Assembly (NCBI GenBank): GCA_007258455.2
Contig: VDFB02047230.1
Span: 161,890,635-161,954,634, forward strand
Direction of reading: 5' to 3'
Length of the DNA stretch: 64,000 nt
Source of the DNA: Sequoia sempervirens
Taxonomy: Eukaryota > Streptophyta > Pinopsida > Cupressales > Cupressaceae
Shown one piece after another: positions 46,850 through 58,890 of this stretch (the stretch's first letter is position 1; the number at the start of each line of letters is the position of its first letter). Both the position numbers and the translations under genes were made by a program. Below the pieces are notes generated by a model that made no database searches, had not been told where the DNA came from, and was given only the letters and a program-made list of their open reading frames with translations.

Positions 46850-48850
46850 ACAATGACTCCGCTGGCTCTAGTAGTGAGATGCTATTGGTCTACCTGATGG
46901 CCCCTTATGAGACCTACTCAATGCTACTTGGATAATATGAGAAAATTCTAACTCTCGACACTCCTGTGGGAATGCTTCCTACAATAGGAAGCCTTCTGCA
47001 TGGTTGTCCTATACATATGATCAGGGACCATTGGTTGCCCCTATGCCTACTGTGTGGTGGCCTCTAGTTGTTGTCTTCACCCTGTCTCAAATGCCAGACC
47101 AAGGTATGCATCCTATCTCATCTGTCACTCCTAAGCCACCTCCTTCCTAGCATGATCCCTCTCCTAGGTCAGTGCCTAAATTTGTGTTGTAGCCTATTGT
47201 AACTATCATGTCAAGAGCTAAACATGTGCGTGCAGGGCTGCTATTTGTGCATCTTGTGGATTGGGACCCAGTGGTGGCTGTTTTGGTGCCCTCTAATCCA
47301 TTGGTTGTACCAAGGGAACATGTCCATCATGCCCATCATTCCTTTCTTGCTCATCCTATGGTTGTTGTGGTGACTGCTATGAAACCTAACTGATCTAAGC
47401 CCCTCTCACCTGTCCCCTACCTACTATGGGAACTATTGGCAATGCCAATTTGATTAGGGCATGAGTTTTCTAGTAGGAATCATATGACTATGTCATCCCC
47501 ACATCTTGGGGACCATCAAAGTAAATCCATGGCTACATCACCAACTGCTTGAACTCATCGATCACCACCATGGGCTAGATCTGTTGCCCCCAGGTGGTCT
47601 CCTATGCTCTCCTAACAAAAATAGCTCTATATGCATCATTAGGTGCATTTTTGTACCTCTCTAAATAGACAGGAAACTCTGTCAAGGAGGTATTGCTCTA
47701 TCATATGTTGCTCCCACCCTTGCATGTACCTGGTTTGGTGGTAGTAAAATAAATTCTCGTCATCATCGTGCTATCTGTGATAATGGATTCAAGGTCTCCA
47801 CCTAAAAACTATCATCTCATCAATGAACCACCTCTAGTGTGGGATGTCATTGATTCCTGTGAAATGCAGTGTAGTCATCCCCCCATATTTGTATACTATG
47901 GGATCGTCATGATTTTTTAGTACATTTGCGATAGTAAGCCTCAATTTTGCTATGTGCTCATAGGCCTAGATGTGAAGTAATGTCACTCCGGCCTCAATGC
48001 TATGGGCCCCCAAGTATGCCACCTGTTGCATGTCATGATATAAGGAGGAAAGAACAATTGTCCCCCATGTGTAAATAGTCATCTCCTCCATCATACAGGA
48101 CTAGACTATGCCCCATCCCATGCCACAACCTCTTGCTTTCCTGTCAAGAACAAGAACTCCCAAAATCAACACACAAATAAATTGGGTCAAATATGGGGAA
48201 ATCCCTACATACTGATAAAGGTCAATCTTCCCACTGTCTATGATATAATCATCAAATCCAAGCACCTGGAATATGGCATCACCACCAACCTCAACATCAT
48301 AAATAATCCACTCGCCATGTATGGGGATCTGTAGGATTTTCCATACATCCTCCAAAGTGGCCGTAGCCTCTCCAATCGATAGATGGAACAACAATGTCTC
48401 ACTCTACCATTACTCCACAAGCATTGTCATCATGGCTACGTGCATACATATTGTTGACATTTGTGCCACGTGACTAAATCCAATCATACCCAGGAAAAAT
48501 AATGCATCATCTTTCAAATGCCTCGCTTGACACAGGATCCAAACTCTGTGCTCCTTTGAGTGGAGTGGACAAAGGACCTTTGCATTCAAAACACCCATGA
48601 CATCAAATTTTATCAAACCAACAAAATTTTTAAAATTAAAAAACCTTAAGGTTCTCTTGGTTATGATGGTGTGGCCATGGCTAGAGTCAACATTATTAAA
48701 GGTTTCTATGGTTGTAAATGTTGTTGTGATTTTGGGTAATTTGTATTTTAATTTTTCCATTGGTTTTATTGAGATGGACATAAACCATATTTTTTTTTAG
48801 TCCAATTGGGTGCTTGGCCCATCGGCCATGATGGTTTTTTTGTATTAGCC
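46850..48850 (-). pseudogene. Plant mobile domain (PMD) pseudogene
   Basis: Minus-strand frames 48781-48410 and 48394-48101 and their continuation read FHLSIGEATATLEDVWKILQ, IPIHGEWIIYDVEVGGDA, then AYLGAHSIEAGVTLLHI and AYEHIAKLRL. This is the pattern of the aminotransferase-like plant mobile domain (FHLP-GE-T-TL-DV, then IP-GE, then LLQ-WAYEH). Stops break it at several points, including between the two main frames and in the 3' half. PMD genes occur in plant genomes and inside transposons. Here it sits between gag and the integrase end of element G. Its own element boundaries were not found. Confidence 0.75.
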
Positions 48851-48869
48851 TAGGGTTGAGTGTTCCAAT

Positions 48870-49920
48870 TTGGGCAGTTTGAATTACCTCTTGAAAATGA
48901 CATATTGTAAGATAATGGATTTAAATGAATACCTTGTCTTTTTTTCTAAGGTTTCCACTAGGAAATGTAAAATAATTGACCGTATTAGTCCTCAAAGGCT
49001 TTAAATTCATACTTTCCTTGATTTTCTTCAGAAATGCTAGCAAACTTCTTGCATTTTTAGTTGATCCTCTTCTAGTGGTAGTGTGGAAAAAATTCAATTA
49101 GGGGTTCTTTTTCTTCTTCCTACTTCTTGTTTATATGTAAGTTGTCCAATTGGGTAGCTATATGGTTGATTATTTCCTCTTTCATATTAGACACGAGGCT
49201 ATTGATTTCCACCCTTGATACCCCAAAGAATGTTTTATTGAAGGAAGAGGTTTTATCAACCCTAGTATTTTTTATGGATGATCTGGATTAGTTTCTGCAT
49301 ACCCTGCAATTATCTTCAAAAGGAAATTGAAATATATCTCTTGCCCCCATGAATTTTATAGAATCCATACAATCTTCATGAATTCCTTAGAAGAATACCA
49401 ATGTTAATGAATCAAGAGAGGGATTTTTCTAATGTGATTTATTCAAATAGAAAATTTTTTTATCCACATAATCCTCAAGTGGCTCATCCTCTCTTTGTGA
49501 CATCTTCAAGATGTCACCTCTATTCTTGTTTATCCCTCTACAATAATCTTGATATATATACAAGAATTTATCCTTCATTATTTCCCAGTTGGGTATGGAA
49601 TTTCTCTTGAACCCCATAAACTAGTGTAGAGAGACATCCTTTAATGTGGCTGGAAAGATTTTAAGATTGTGAGCATTCATTGTATAATCATAACTCCAAA
49701 AAAACACATCAAACTCAAATAAGAATGTTTCTATGCCCTCATTAACCAATACATATAAAATGGGTAGTGTAAAAGGGGGTATGTTCTTAAGAGTAACAAC
49801 CCTTTCTTGACTTGTTATTGGAAACTCAAATTTCACATGGTTTGCAGGGTTGTCCATTGCTTCTTCAGTCATGGTGTTAAAATTCCTTCTGGAAGTCTCC
49901 TCTATATCTGGAGTAGGCAT
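48870..49920 (-). pseudogene. Element G gag (broken)
   Basis: Starts about 0.3 kb after the primer site. 49920-49621 reads VKFEFPITSQERVVTLKN and IFPATLKDVSLH; after one stop, 49617-49429 continues SIPNWEIMKDKFLYIYQDYC and DILKMSQREDEPLEDYV. These are the gag core blocks of gypsy elements (FP-TLKD-A--W, S--TW--MK--FL--Y). Near 49060-48950 a decayed Cys/His stretch, PHYHXKRINXKCKK, recalls the nucleocapsid end. It stops where PMD similarity begins. Confidence 0.85.
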
Positions 49921-50211
49921 TGATGTGAGGAATGGTTCTTTGTTAATTTCCCCAACATGTTCTCTATTTGTACCAATTCCTTTAAATTATTTTCATATTG
50001 AGGGGAGAAATCTTCCTAGAGTGTCTCTCTTCATCCACATACAATGGTTCTTTGATCTTTAAGTGACTATTCCTACACACTATTAGTAAATCATTTTTTT
50101 GGTTGATTGTAAGTGTCCATAGTTCCTAGTGCTGATAAACAAAAAAATTATTAAATCTACAAAAGAAATCAAATAAAATGTAAACATATCTAGGAATTCT
50201 GAAGTAGCACC

Positions 50212-50230
50212 ATCCCCAACAATGGTGTCA
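50212..50230 (-). other. Element G primer binding site
   Basis: The minus strand reads TGACACCATTGTTGGGGATG. It aligns with the Athila/Tat primer site TGGCGCCGTTGCCGGGGA with five differences, all G-to-A or C-to-T. It lies 4 bp from the LTR edge. Confidence 0.82.
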
Positions 50231-50234
50231 GAAA

Positions 50235-51609
50235 TGTAGAGCTTTCCCTAATGTCTAATTAACTGATGTAACTAATCATACACCTATCTTAATAAACATG
50301 AAAATCCCTCATATCTAAGCAATTTATTGTTAAAAAGAGGGATCCATTCAATTTTCAACCAAAGATTCATAGACTTAAGATGATACTTGCACTATATGTG
50401 CATTTAGGAATCTTAACTTAATCGATTGAGTATAGATAAATGCAAGATTAAATCAAAATAACTTATATTAAATAAATAGATTAAGTAATGTGGTTACAAC
50501 TAGTTGATATGGGTACCTATTACTTCTATAAACTATAATTGATTAATTCATATTCTACAACATGCACTTAACTTGATCATTGAATTAAATATAGAATAAA
50601 GCATTTAATTGGAAATCTTAAGATAGCAAAGAGTGACAATGTGAACTGAGAATCAAAATTCAAAAATTCAATGCATAATCTAACTAATAAGCTATTCTGT
50701 GGAATCAATAGTAGATCAAGTGGCCCTTTCTTGAATGTTGCATTCTATAGTATCTTCTTCAATTAACTCAACAAATCATATATCAAGAGAAATCTTCTTT
50801 ATTGCAATATCTTAGGCATCAAAAATATAATTTAGAAAATTCTATTCAATCTAATCTTATGCAAAGACCTAACATATGTTCTAACATCCATGGTCTCTCA
50901 ATATAAAACCTTCTTAAATAGGGTCTATTAGAGTCTGGTTATTATAAGACTATAAACAAACTATCAAAAAAATGTCAACTCTCCTAGGAAGATAGAAAGA
51001 GGACTTGAGTCTTTTTTAAAGCTTTAATAGAAATAACTAATTATTGGAAGCAAGAGTATCAAAATAAAATAAAGATTCTACATATTTTAAGGTTGTTAGA
51101 ACATAGGAATGTGCTGGATAGAGCATCCCTGTCGCAACTATCATTCCTTTTTAGAACATACTTCTTCCTCCTTCAGGTTTATTGAGTGGATGGAATGCCA
51201 CATGGGAAATTGTGTCCATGTCCTCCAACTGTCATCTTCAACCCATTCTAGAAAGCATGTTGATGTTGCATTTGATTGACTTCTATGCAATATTAAATTT
51301 TCACCCCTTTACCATGGATTATAAATCCTTCTGCTTTAGGCTGATAGGTCTTTGTACTAGAAAAAGGTTAGTCTTATTCCTAAAGGAACACTTCATAGTT
51401 AATAATTATAATTAATCAAGAAATTCTACTAAAATTATAGACATCTAAAACTCATGCATACATTCATTAATACCAACGTATACATAACCTTTAAATTATT
51501 TGGAATACTTTAAGGTATATAAAAGGTTTTGATAATGTCTTTAAAGCTTAGAAGAAACAAGATAGGAAACATGAAATTACATCTGGAAACTAGTCAATTC
51601 TAAGGCTCA
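50235..51609 (-). repeat. Element G 5' LTR
   Basis: 1375 bp, TG...CA. It is the partner of 24213-26339 and lacks the TIR element; the empty site near 51475-51490 reads ccaacgtatacataacc. Confidence 0.87.
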
Positions 51610-52349
51610 TTGGTAGGTCCGTTAAGGTTTATGCATGCTATATACATTAGTTAATTGAACTTAGGGGAAGCTCCAAACATACCCACTTCCAAATGGGATT
51701 GAGTTGTAGCATATATATAGTTTTGGTTTCTAATCTATGCTTTATGTAATTATAAAAGTGGGTACATAACCCTTTCTAGGGTCCAATTTCTCTAAATAGT
51801 TTGTCATGGACTACCACCCACTTAGGTGAAATGGGGAAAAACACTTAATTAAAATAATTTACTTTACAAACACATTCTATTGAGGTTTTTGATGTTGTGT
51901 TTTAATTTTTAAAGTTCTCATTCTTACCTAAAACATAGCTTTGGTTTTCCTTATTAAAAATGTTATTGGTTTTGTGTATTGGGTGTATAATACCCAATAC
52001 CTAAGAAAATGTTTTTCTAAACAAAACATCTTAAAATATTTTGGTCCAATATAGATACACATATGTGATTAACAAGGTAAATATTCATGATCATAACTGT
52101 TTGACTAAAATTCAATAAGTTTCTACTTTATTATGCAAATTTACCATCTACTTAAAGAAATTTATGTGAATTCATACTAATTTTTATGCAACTAGTGATG
52201 AGCAAGGCCATTGGTGTCACTTCTTACATCATTTAATCTTTTAATTGTCGAACTAGGTGTGTCTTAGAGCTATATGCGATAAGGATAATTCCACACTTCC
52301 TTTTTTAGGGGGTTTTGCACTATAAATAGTGACTTTTATTTTGGTTAGT
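51610..52349. other. Spacer between elements G and H
   Basis: No gene recognised. A plus-strand ctataaatag near 52319 looks TATA-like, but no intact gene follows. Confidence 0.45.
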
Positions 52350-53702
52350 CACCTTCATGAGCTATCAGGAGCCGAACTTAACAACTCATTTCCTACTAAA
52401 TTCTAAGGATTTTAACTATCTTTCTTCCTAGTCCAGACTCTAATGACTTAATTCGGATTTAACTTAATCTATTTGTAATCGATTCATGTAATAATTAAAG
52501 TAAAACATAAATAACACTTAATCTAAGATTTTGAATTCAAATCTATTACTACTTTGCTTGAAAGGAAAGCCTATTATATGCTTGCAGAGAAGTAAATATT
52601 AATCTATTTTCTTGAACATAAATTCTATTTTATGTTTACATGAAAGTAAATATTTAATCAAGAAAGCAGTAATACTAAATCCCGTGAACAAATTCCAAAC
52701 AAGTTTCAGCTTAATCTTTCCCTCTTTCATCATTATTATCTCTACAAAAACTATCATGCACTTCAGAACAACTACTAGATCTAACTCTTAAAAATTGATA
52801 TTCAATTTAAAAGTAAACAACTAGAGATTAACCTATAGTGCAACACAATTAACTATTCGGTAACATCATGATCTAAACTTAGAAAAGAGTACAACTACTT
52901 AATAGTGATTTAAACAGTAATAAAGATTCTAAACTTTTTCAACACAAATCAAATAGAAATTAATTGAATTGAGATAACACAACACAGAGTCACCTCCTTT
53001 GGTCGAGTGGGCCCTGCTCTTCCTCTGGTGGGATTATTAACATCGAAATTAAAATCAACTCCTTATTTTCATTTCAATTGGCCCAAATAGGTGAGTAGAA
53101 CAAAATTACTTAGAACCAAAATTAAAAAAAAAATTAACTAACTCCAGACTAAACCTAAGGAAAAATATTTATAGGAAATATCACTTTATTTGAATTCAAA
53201 ACATGGCACAACCCACCAAGAAGCAAAATGATAAACTTAAGCAAAAAAAAACTGAGAAATTCAAGGGAAATCCACCAAATAAAAAATGAATAAGAAGATT
53301 CCAAACTGTCTTGAAGAAGTCAATTCAGAATTGATGGATCATGATCCATCAAGATCCAGCTGGCACGATCAGGAGCATAACAGAGTCCAAGTTTGTTAAA
53401 CAAAAATTTTAACAAGTCCACCATGAAACAAGTATTTAAACACCTACACGATATTCTCAAGAATAGGATGCTAAATTGACAACATATATTTTCAGTTGCA
53501 TAATCATTCCACCATTGACAACATTAAAAGGCACACATTTAATGCAAAATATCGTTTCTAATATATTTTCCAATTAGTTAAACATAAGGAAAAAAAAAAC
53601 TTTCAAGCATATAGTCTACCACCAGCATAGTCAATTAATGTATAATAAAGTCTTTGAAAACATAAAAAGGATTAATTAAAGTGTTTTTTTAGGCACTCAT
53701 CA
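52350..53702 (-). repeat. Element H 3' LTR (left edge uncertain)
   Basis: The right edge is fixed by the polypurine tract: on the minus strand the LTR starts TGATGAGTGCCT. The partner LTR is outside the window, so the left edge near 52350 is a guess. The interior has no ORF of note. Confidence 0.5.
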
Positions 53703-53719
53703 TTCTCCCCCTCCTATTG
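53703..53719 (-). other. Element H polypurine tract
   Basis: The minus strand reads AATAGGAGGGGGAGAA just before TGATGAGTGCC. Confidence 0.82.
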
Positions 53720-53829
53720 TCAACCATGTCCTCATGGTTGATGATCTGGAAAATCCTTGTTTCTTCCCACCAACTAGATAACTAGATCACCACATGACTG
53801 CATATATTCCAAGAATGTTCTTCGATGAG

Positions 53830-56530
53830 CATATCCATTTCATTCTTCAATTATCCTCAACCAATCTCTCAAATTTTCTCGAATAAACTATGGTGGAGCA
53901 TTCAATGTAGGTGTAGGTGCTATGAGAGAAGGTGGTTTGAACCTCATTCCAACCCAATTTGTATTATGCTCCTTAATGACCTATATCAAAGATCTCACTC
54001 TTGTGAGAATCCATGTAATGTTTCTTGGAGAGATCGGTTCTCTCCTCTTTAATGATACTGGAACACTTCTTTACCTATGTCTGTAGGTAATGCTCTATGT
54101 GGGAGATGATCCTGAACATTCCTAAAAACTTGAATGCTTTCAGTCAAATTCCTCCTATAAACTGGTGCAACATTATCTTTCATTGAAAAGTATCTAGATG
54201 TGGCTCTAAAAGCCATAGACTAGGGAGTTTCATTCATCATTGGAATTCCTAATTTCATCTATGCTTCTTGGTATTGATCTATCATGTTCTCCCACTAAAC
54301 TTGGTTCTACAATAAAGACACAAAAGATCTGATTTGCAACTCTCTAATGTAAACATTTAGAAAATACTGTGGAAAATCACCAAGGAGAAAGCCATGCTGA
54401 AAGTATTCACACATTTGGTTTTGAATGGTAGGATGAATGCTGTAAAAACCCTCAAGAAATTCACGGTCATCATTATAATCTATTTTCCTTTTTAAAACCA
54501 ACTAATTGATTTTTCACTACAAAAACCTTTCTCTCAAAAATAGTGCATATAATTTTGAAGGTTTCCTCGTTGACAACATTGCTGAGGATAGTTCAACCAC
54601 TCTTTGTAATCTCTCATTTGCTTCATCCCTCTCCTTCTCTATTTGTTTATTTTGGCTTCTTAGTTGATTATTCTAATGTTTAAGCTTCAATTCCATTAGA
54701 GAGAGGTATCTCTTTGGAGGAGATGAGGTGGAAGCCTCATGAGAATGTAATCTACTAGATTGTTGTTTCAACTGCTCCTCTTTCTGCCGTAACTTTTCCT
54801 TCAACCTTCCTATTTCCACAACACTAAACCTTGCTCTCTTTTTCTCGAGCTAATGCTTGTGCTTTAGCCTATTGTAAGTATTTTTCTTTTTGGTTCAATT
54901 GTGTTTGCAAATCAATTTATTTTTCTACCATTTGTTTTTCTATTTGCTTAGTTTTAGACACATATTGGTGTAATTCCTCTTCTTTTATTTTTAACTTCTC
55001 TTCCAAAAAATGTATTCTTTTTCTCTCCTCTTCTAGTTCTACTTGTATTCTTGAAATTTCCATGGCCTTAGCCATATCTTCTTCCTCCTCCTCCATTTCT
55101 TCTCCTTACTACATTTCAGGAGATTTTTCTTGTTCTGTCATGGGCTCTTTTCCCTTCCTCCTTTTAAAAACCAACATAGGTGGGGAAGAAGATTCATTAG
55201 ACCCCCCAATAGGGCTATCTTCTTTTGACATGTGAGGGGATCTATTTTTAGGCAAAGAGCCATGGGATACAAAAATAGGGGTTGTTTATGGAGATGGAAT
55301 TGGGGCTTCAGGAGGACTTTCAAGTGGTTCAGGTGAACACATTGGGGTTTGGATTCCCTCCTGGCTTTTTAAAACATCATGGTGGGTTTCGGGGATTTCA
55401 AATGAAACATCATGAGAAATTTGAAAATTAGCGGCAGTAACACTAGGTTTTTCTTATTATGACACCTGATTTTTCCTTTTTAACCTATGAGTTACCCTAA
55501 CGATTTTCTGTGGCTTCCTCTTTTCCTTTTTCTGTACTTTTTTTGAAGCTTCTCCCTTCTCAATTTTTTATTTTTTTAAATGTGGGTCCCTTTTTAGATT
55601 TCTTTTCACTTTTGACAATGGGGGTTGACATGAATTCTAACTACCCCTCTTTACCAGACTCTTTCTTCATGAAATGATGCTTGATAATTAAATGAATCAA
55701 ACTATGGTACTTGATGGACGAGACACCTCTAGATTTTACTCTAGCTACCATAGAAGATATTTGCATGAATAGAAAAGCAGGTAGGTTAATTCGTGGAGAG
55801 GGTCTAGTGTTTCCATACCTGAAATGTGTGAGCATTCAAAGCATTGGTCCAAGGATTGTGTTGTATTACCCCTCACAAGTGAAAAGTTTCATCAACCAAG
55901 TTACATCAATTTTCCATGGCTCATCTAGACTATCGTGAGCAACTCCCTTCTGACTACCCTTATGCCATAGGATTTTTGGCTGCCTTCCAGCTTCTTCATG
56001 AAATGAAAACACCAATTCCTCAAAACTTACATGCCCTTTGTTTACTAACTCCCCTTCAGCTAGAATACCAGAGAGTTCACTTATAACAACAAGGGTAACC
56101 TCTATTATTTCCCCTCTTACTCTAGTAACATTTACATGAAAGTTTCTAAAAAATTATTCAACCAAATCAAACTCAAAACCTTCATACATTTGTATAAACT
56201 CAAGCCACCTAGCCTCTCTGAGCAAACTCTCTGTTTTAAAATCCAAAATAAAAATTTGTGGCTCATAATTTCTCTTATGCCCCATTTTCTTACTTCTGAC
56301 ACTTCAAATGGAGAAAATGGTGGACACAAGCTGTTTGAGTGAAATGTAGAATGAACGTTTCTTTCGAGAGACTCAACACTTTTCAAAATGATGCACATCA
56401 TGTCAAGATGTTGGGAATTTATTTAACCTCATTCCTTGTGGATGCTTCACACATATCACCCAGTACTTCACATTGTGGTTCACAAAGTTGGCAGCCTATG
56501 CTAATGCGAGCAAATTCATTGGTGCCAATT
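53830..56530 (-). pseudogene. Element H post-pol ORF, uncharacterised
   Basis: Across frames the minus strand gives: a globular part near 56300-55980 (NYEPQIFILDFKTE, ARWLEFIQMYEGFEFDLVE, VNVTRVRGEIIEVTLVVISE), a second part at 55840-55640 (HFRYGNTRPSPRINLPAFL, KYHSLIHLIIKHHF), a Lys-rich stretch near 55620-55500, an acidic stretch and a coiled coil near 55100-54830 (VELEEERKRIHFLEEKL, KIKEEELHQYVSKTKQIEKQ), and a tail at 54501-53830. It matches the post-pol ORF of element G in order and spacing. The first part resembles the 'putative plant transposon protein' domain (tentative). Function unknown; Athila elements often carry an env-like or other ORF here. Confidence 0.6.
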
Positions 56531-57059
56531 TGAAATCTTTACCATTACTTGTATTTAATGCACAGTATTTTCAATTTCAAATCCTTATTTCTCTACCATA
56601 TTTTGAAATGATTAAAAATTATTTATTACAACTTTAATAACTATTGGGAGGAGATGTCTATGCTCAAAATATTCACTTTATTTCACATCATAATAACTAA
56701 GTCAGAAAATAATACTTTGAGAATAATACCTAAAATAAATGTGTACCTTTTTATTCAATGCAAAAGTAAATTGGAGCATATTAATTAATCTAGTTGGTCA
56801 AGATTCCAATGATTCAATCAAAGGTAGCTCAAAATTAGAATCAGGAGTCATTAGGAGCAATTTGTAGCTGATCCAGGAAGATTTGCATTTATGGTTTTCA
56901 GCCATTCCTTCATTTTCTTTTTCATTTTTTTTAATTTTTTTTTTAAAATTTTCTATTTTTTCTAGGACATAAACCACTATTTCTAGTTTTCAATCTACCC
57001 CCTTTATTTAGAGGGTAAACCACCATTTTTGGTTTCCAATCTACCTTCTTTATTCATTC
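56531..57059. other. Spacer between pol and post-pol ORF of H
   Basis: No gene. A polypyrimidine stretch (ttttcattttttttaatttt) lies near 56920. Two copies of a phrase with gtaaaccaccatttttggtt or cataaaccactatttctagt occur at about 56966 and 57012, about 46 bp apart. Confidence 0.5.
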
Positions 57060-58294
57060 CTTCTTCAAAGGTTTATAAAGAAGCACATTCTCCTATGGAA
57101 GAAATATATTCCATCAGAAAATGTTCAATTCTATTCTGCAACTCTGATACAAATTCCTCCTCTGATGTTGGCCTATGCTATATCTTCAATCTGTGACCAT
57201 TAACAAGCATAATCCTTCTTTCTCCATCAATTGGTATTAGCTGAACAACTCCATTTTCAAAAACTTGATCAATTTCATAGGGTCCTAACCATCTTGTATG
57301 GAATTTCCCTTTAAACTCTTAGAATCTGGAATGAAATAGTACTGCCCAATATCCTTTCTTGAGCTAGCTATCTAGTCACAATGTGCTTATCATGCCACTC
57401 TTTTCTCTATTTTTGGATCATTTCAGTATGTTGAAGAGATTCCATTCTCATTTCAACTATAGAATTCTTTATTTCTCTGCATCAGACAAATCAATACCAA
57501 CTTCCAATGTTGTTTTCAATGTTTGCAACTCAAACTTTATAGGCATGACTGGAGTTTTCCCATACACTAGTTCATATGGAGAGAATCCAGTGGTTGTCTT
57601 CCAAGTTGTATTGTAAGTCTAGACTGTTTCATCTAACCTTTCTTCCTAGTCTTTTTTCCTCAAAGAAACAATCTTTGTCAAAATATTTTCCAATTCTTGG
57701 TTAGTAACCCCTACTTGTCCATTCACTTGATGATGATATGGCATTGATTTCCTATGCGTCATCTAGTATATTTGCATAAAAGCTTCCATCATAGTAGACA
57801 CAAATTGTGGCCCTTGGTATGTTACTATCTCCCTTGGTGCACCAAATCTTTGCAAAATATTCCAATACAGAAAATCAACTACTTTATCATCTCTTGCTAC
57901 TAGTAAAGCTTTCACTTCAGCCCACTTTGTGACAATTTGTGCAAACTAAAATATAATGTTGTCCTCTAGAAGGTGGATCAACATATCCCACAAAATCAAT
58001 TCCCCATTTCTTGAATGGCTCTAGAGCTATCAGAGGTTGCAATGACATCTCCATTATTGGTGTAGGCCTTCCCACGTGCTGGCATTCATCACAATGCTTA
58101 ACAAAGAATAAAACATCCTTTGTCATAGATGTCCAAAAATAACCAGCTCCCAGGATCTTATGAATTGTTCTGATCACTAAATAATGTCCTTCTGGCTCAT
58201 GATGGAAAGCATGTATGACATCATAAACATCTATCTCATCAACACACCTATGAAGAACATGGTCAGGACACATCTTAAACAACATTCCATTCAT
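57060..58294 (-). pseudogene. Element H integrase (inactive)
   Basis: The zinc finger is intact in pattern: HHEPEGHYLVIRTIHKILG, then CDECQHVGRPT. The first catalytic region is KKWGIDFVG. The second catalytic Asp is Tyr (IVTYQGPQFVS, usual VTDQG), from one base change near 57818. The catalytic Glu is Gly (NGQVGVTNQELE, usual NGQVEVTN). The end reads TTGFSPYELVYGKTPVMPI, then RWLGPYEI-type sequence across stops. Two of three catalytic residues are lost. The frame is also broken near 57940. Confidence 0.9.
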
Positions 58295-58573
58295 CCATTG
58301 GAATCTAGAACTCTCACAAATTAATCTCCTTCTCTATTTTGGATTGAAATGATTTGGACACTTCCCTATTACAAGATAATTTGCAAGATCAACAAACCAA
58401 GGTGGATGAATTGATATAGAAAACAAGTGGTCATCCAAAAATGTGTCATCTACTGGCTCTTGATCACCCTACAAAACAATTCTAGAAAGGAAATCAACAA
58501 CAACATTATCCTTACCAGGATTATTTATAATGGTTACATCAAAATCTTGCAATAAAAATAACCATCTTATAAT

Positions 58574-58890
58574 TCATCCACCCACTACAACTTTATTCAT
58601 TAGATATTTAATAGCAACATGGTCTATATGAATGAATACCTTATACAAGGTACTATAGTGCCTTAATTTATTAATTGCATATATCACAACTAAAAAATAT
58701 TTCTCAATTGTTGTGTAGTTCCTCTCAGTAGGATTCAAATTTTTACCAATATAGTAAATAGCATGTATTGCTTCATTTTCATCTTTTTTCCCCAAAACTA
58801 CACCAATAGAAAAATTGGATGCATTAGAATGTATATGAAATGGAACTCGCCAAAAAGGTCTTTTGATAATTGGAGTAGTTAAGGCATGTT
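58574..58890 (-). pseudogene. Element H RNase H
   Basis: The frame 58795-58574 reads AIHAIYYIGKNLNPTERNYT, then TIEKYFLVVIYAINKLRHY and IHIDHVAIKYLMNK. It matches the gypsy RNase H pattern (YYASRTLN---RNYTTTEKE-LA-V-A--K-R-YL, then TDHAALKYL). The usual TDH is IDH. A frame break separates it from the RT. Confidence 0.88.

Larger units (their letters stand above)
24213..51609 (-). mobile_element. Element G: Ty3/gypsy retrotransposon with nested insertions
   Basis: Related LTRs at 24213-26339 and 50235-51609 start and end TG...CA. On the minus strand the order is 5' LTR, primer site, gag, (gap), end of integrase, post-pol ORF, polypurine tract, 3' LTR. Primer site, integrase and post-pol ORF are of the plant Athila/Tat kind. 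The protease, RT, RNase H and most of integrase are absent; the space holds element F, split by element C, and a PMD pseudogene. A TIR element lies in the 3' LTR and an LTR-like insert near 29-30 kb. LTRs differ at about one base in five or six by eye, so G is old. Confidence 0.82.

Noticed and set aside
47208..47393. Plus-strand His/Val-rich frame
   Set aside because: It lies opposite the PMD pseudogene tail and has no domain of its own.
24208..51614. A target duplication for element G
   Set aside because: The flanks atagg and ttggt do not match.
52310..52345. TATA-like ctataaatag on the plus strand
   Set aside because: No intact plus-strand gene follows and the LTR of H is on the other strand.
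54831..55235. Plus-strand Ser-rich 134-aa frame
   Set aside because: It is the antisense shadow of the Glu/Lys-rich coiled coil of the element H post-pol ORF.
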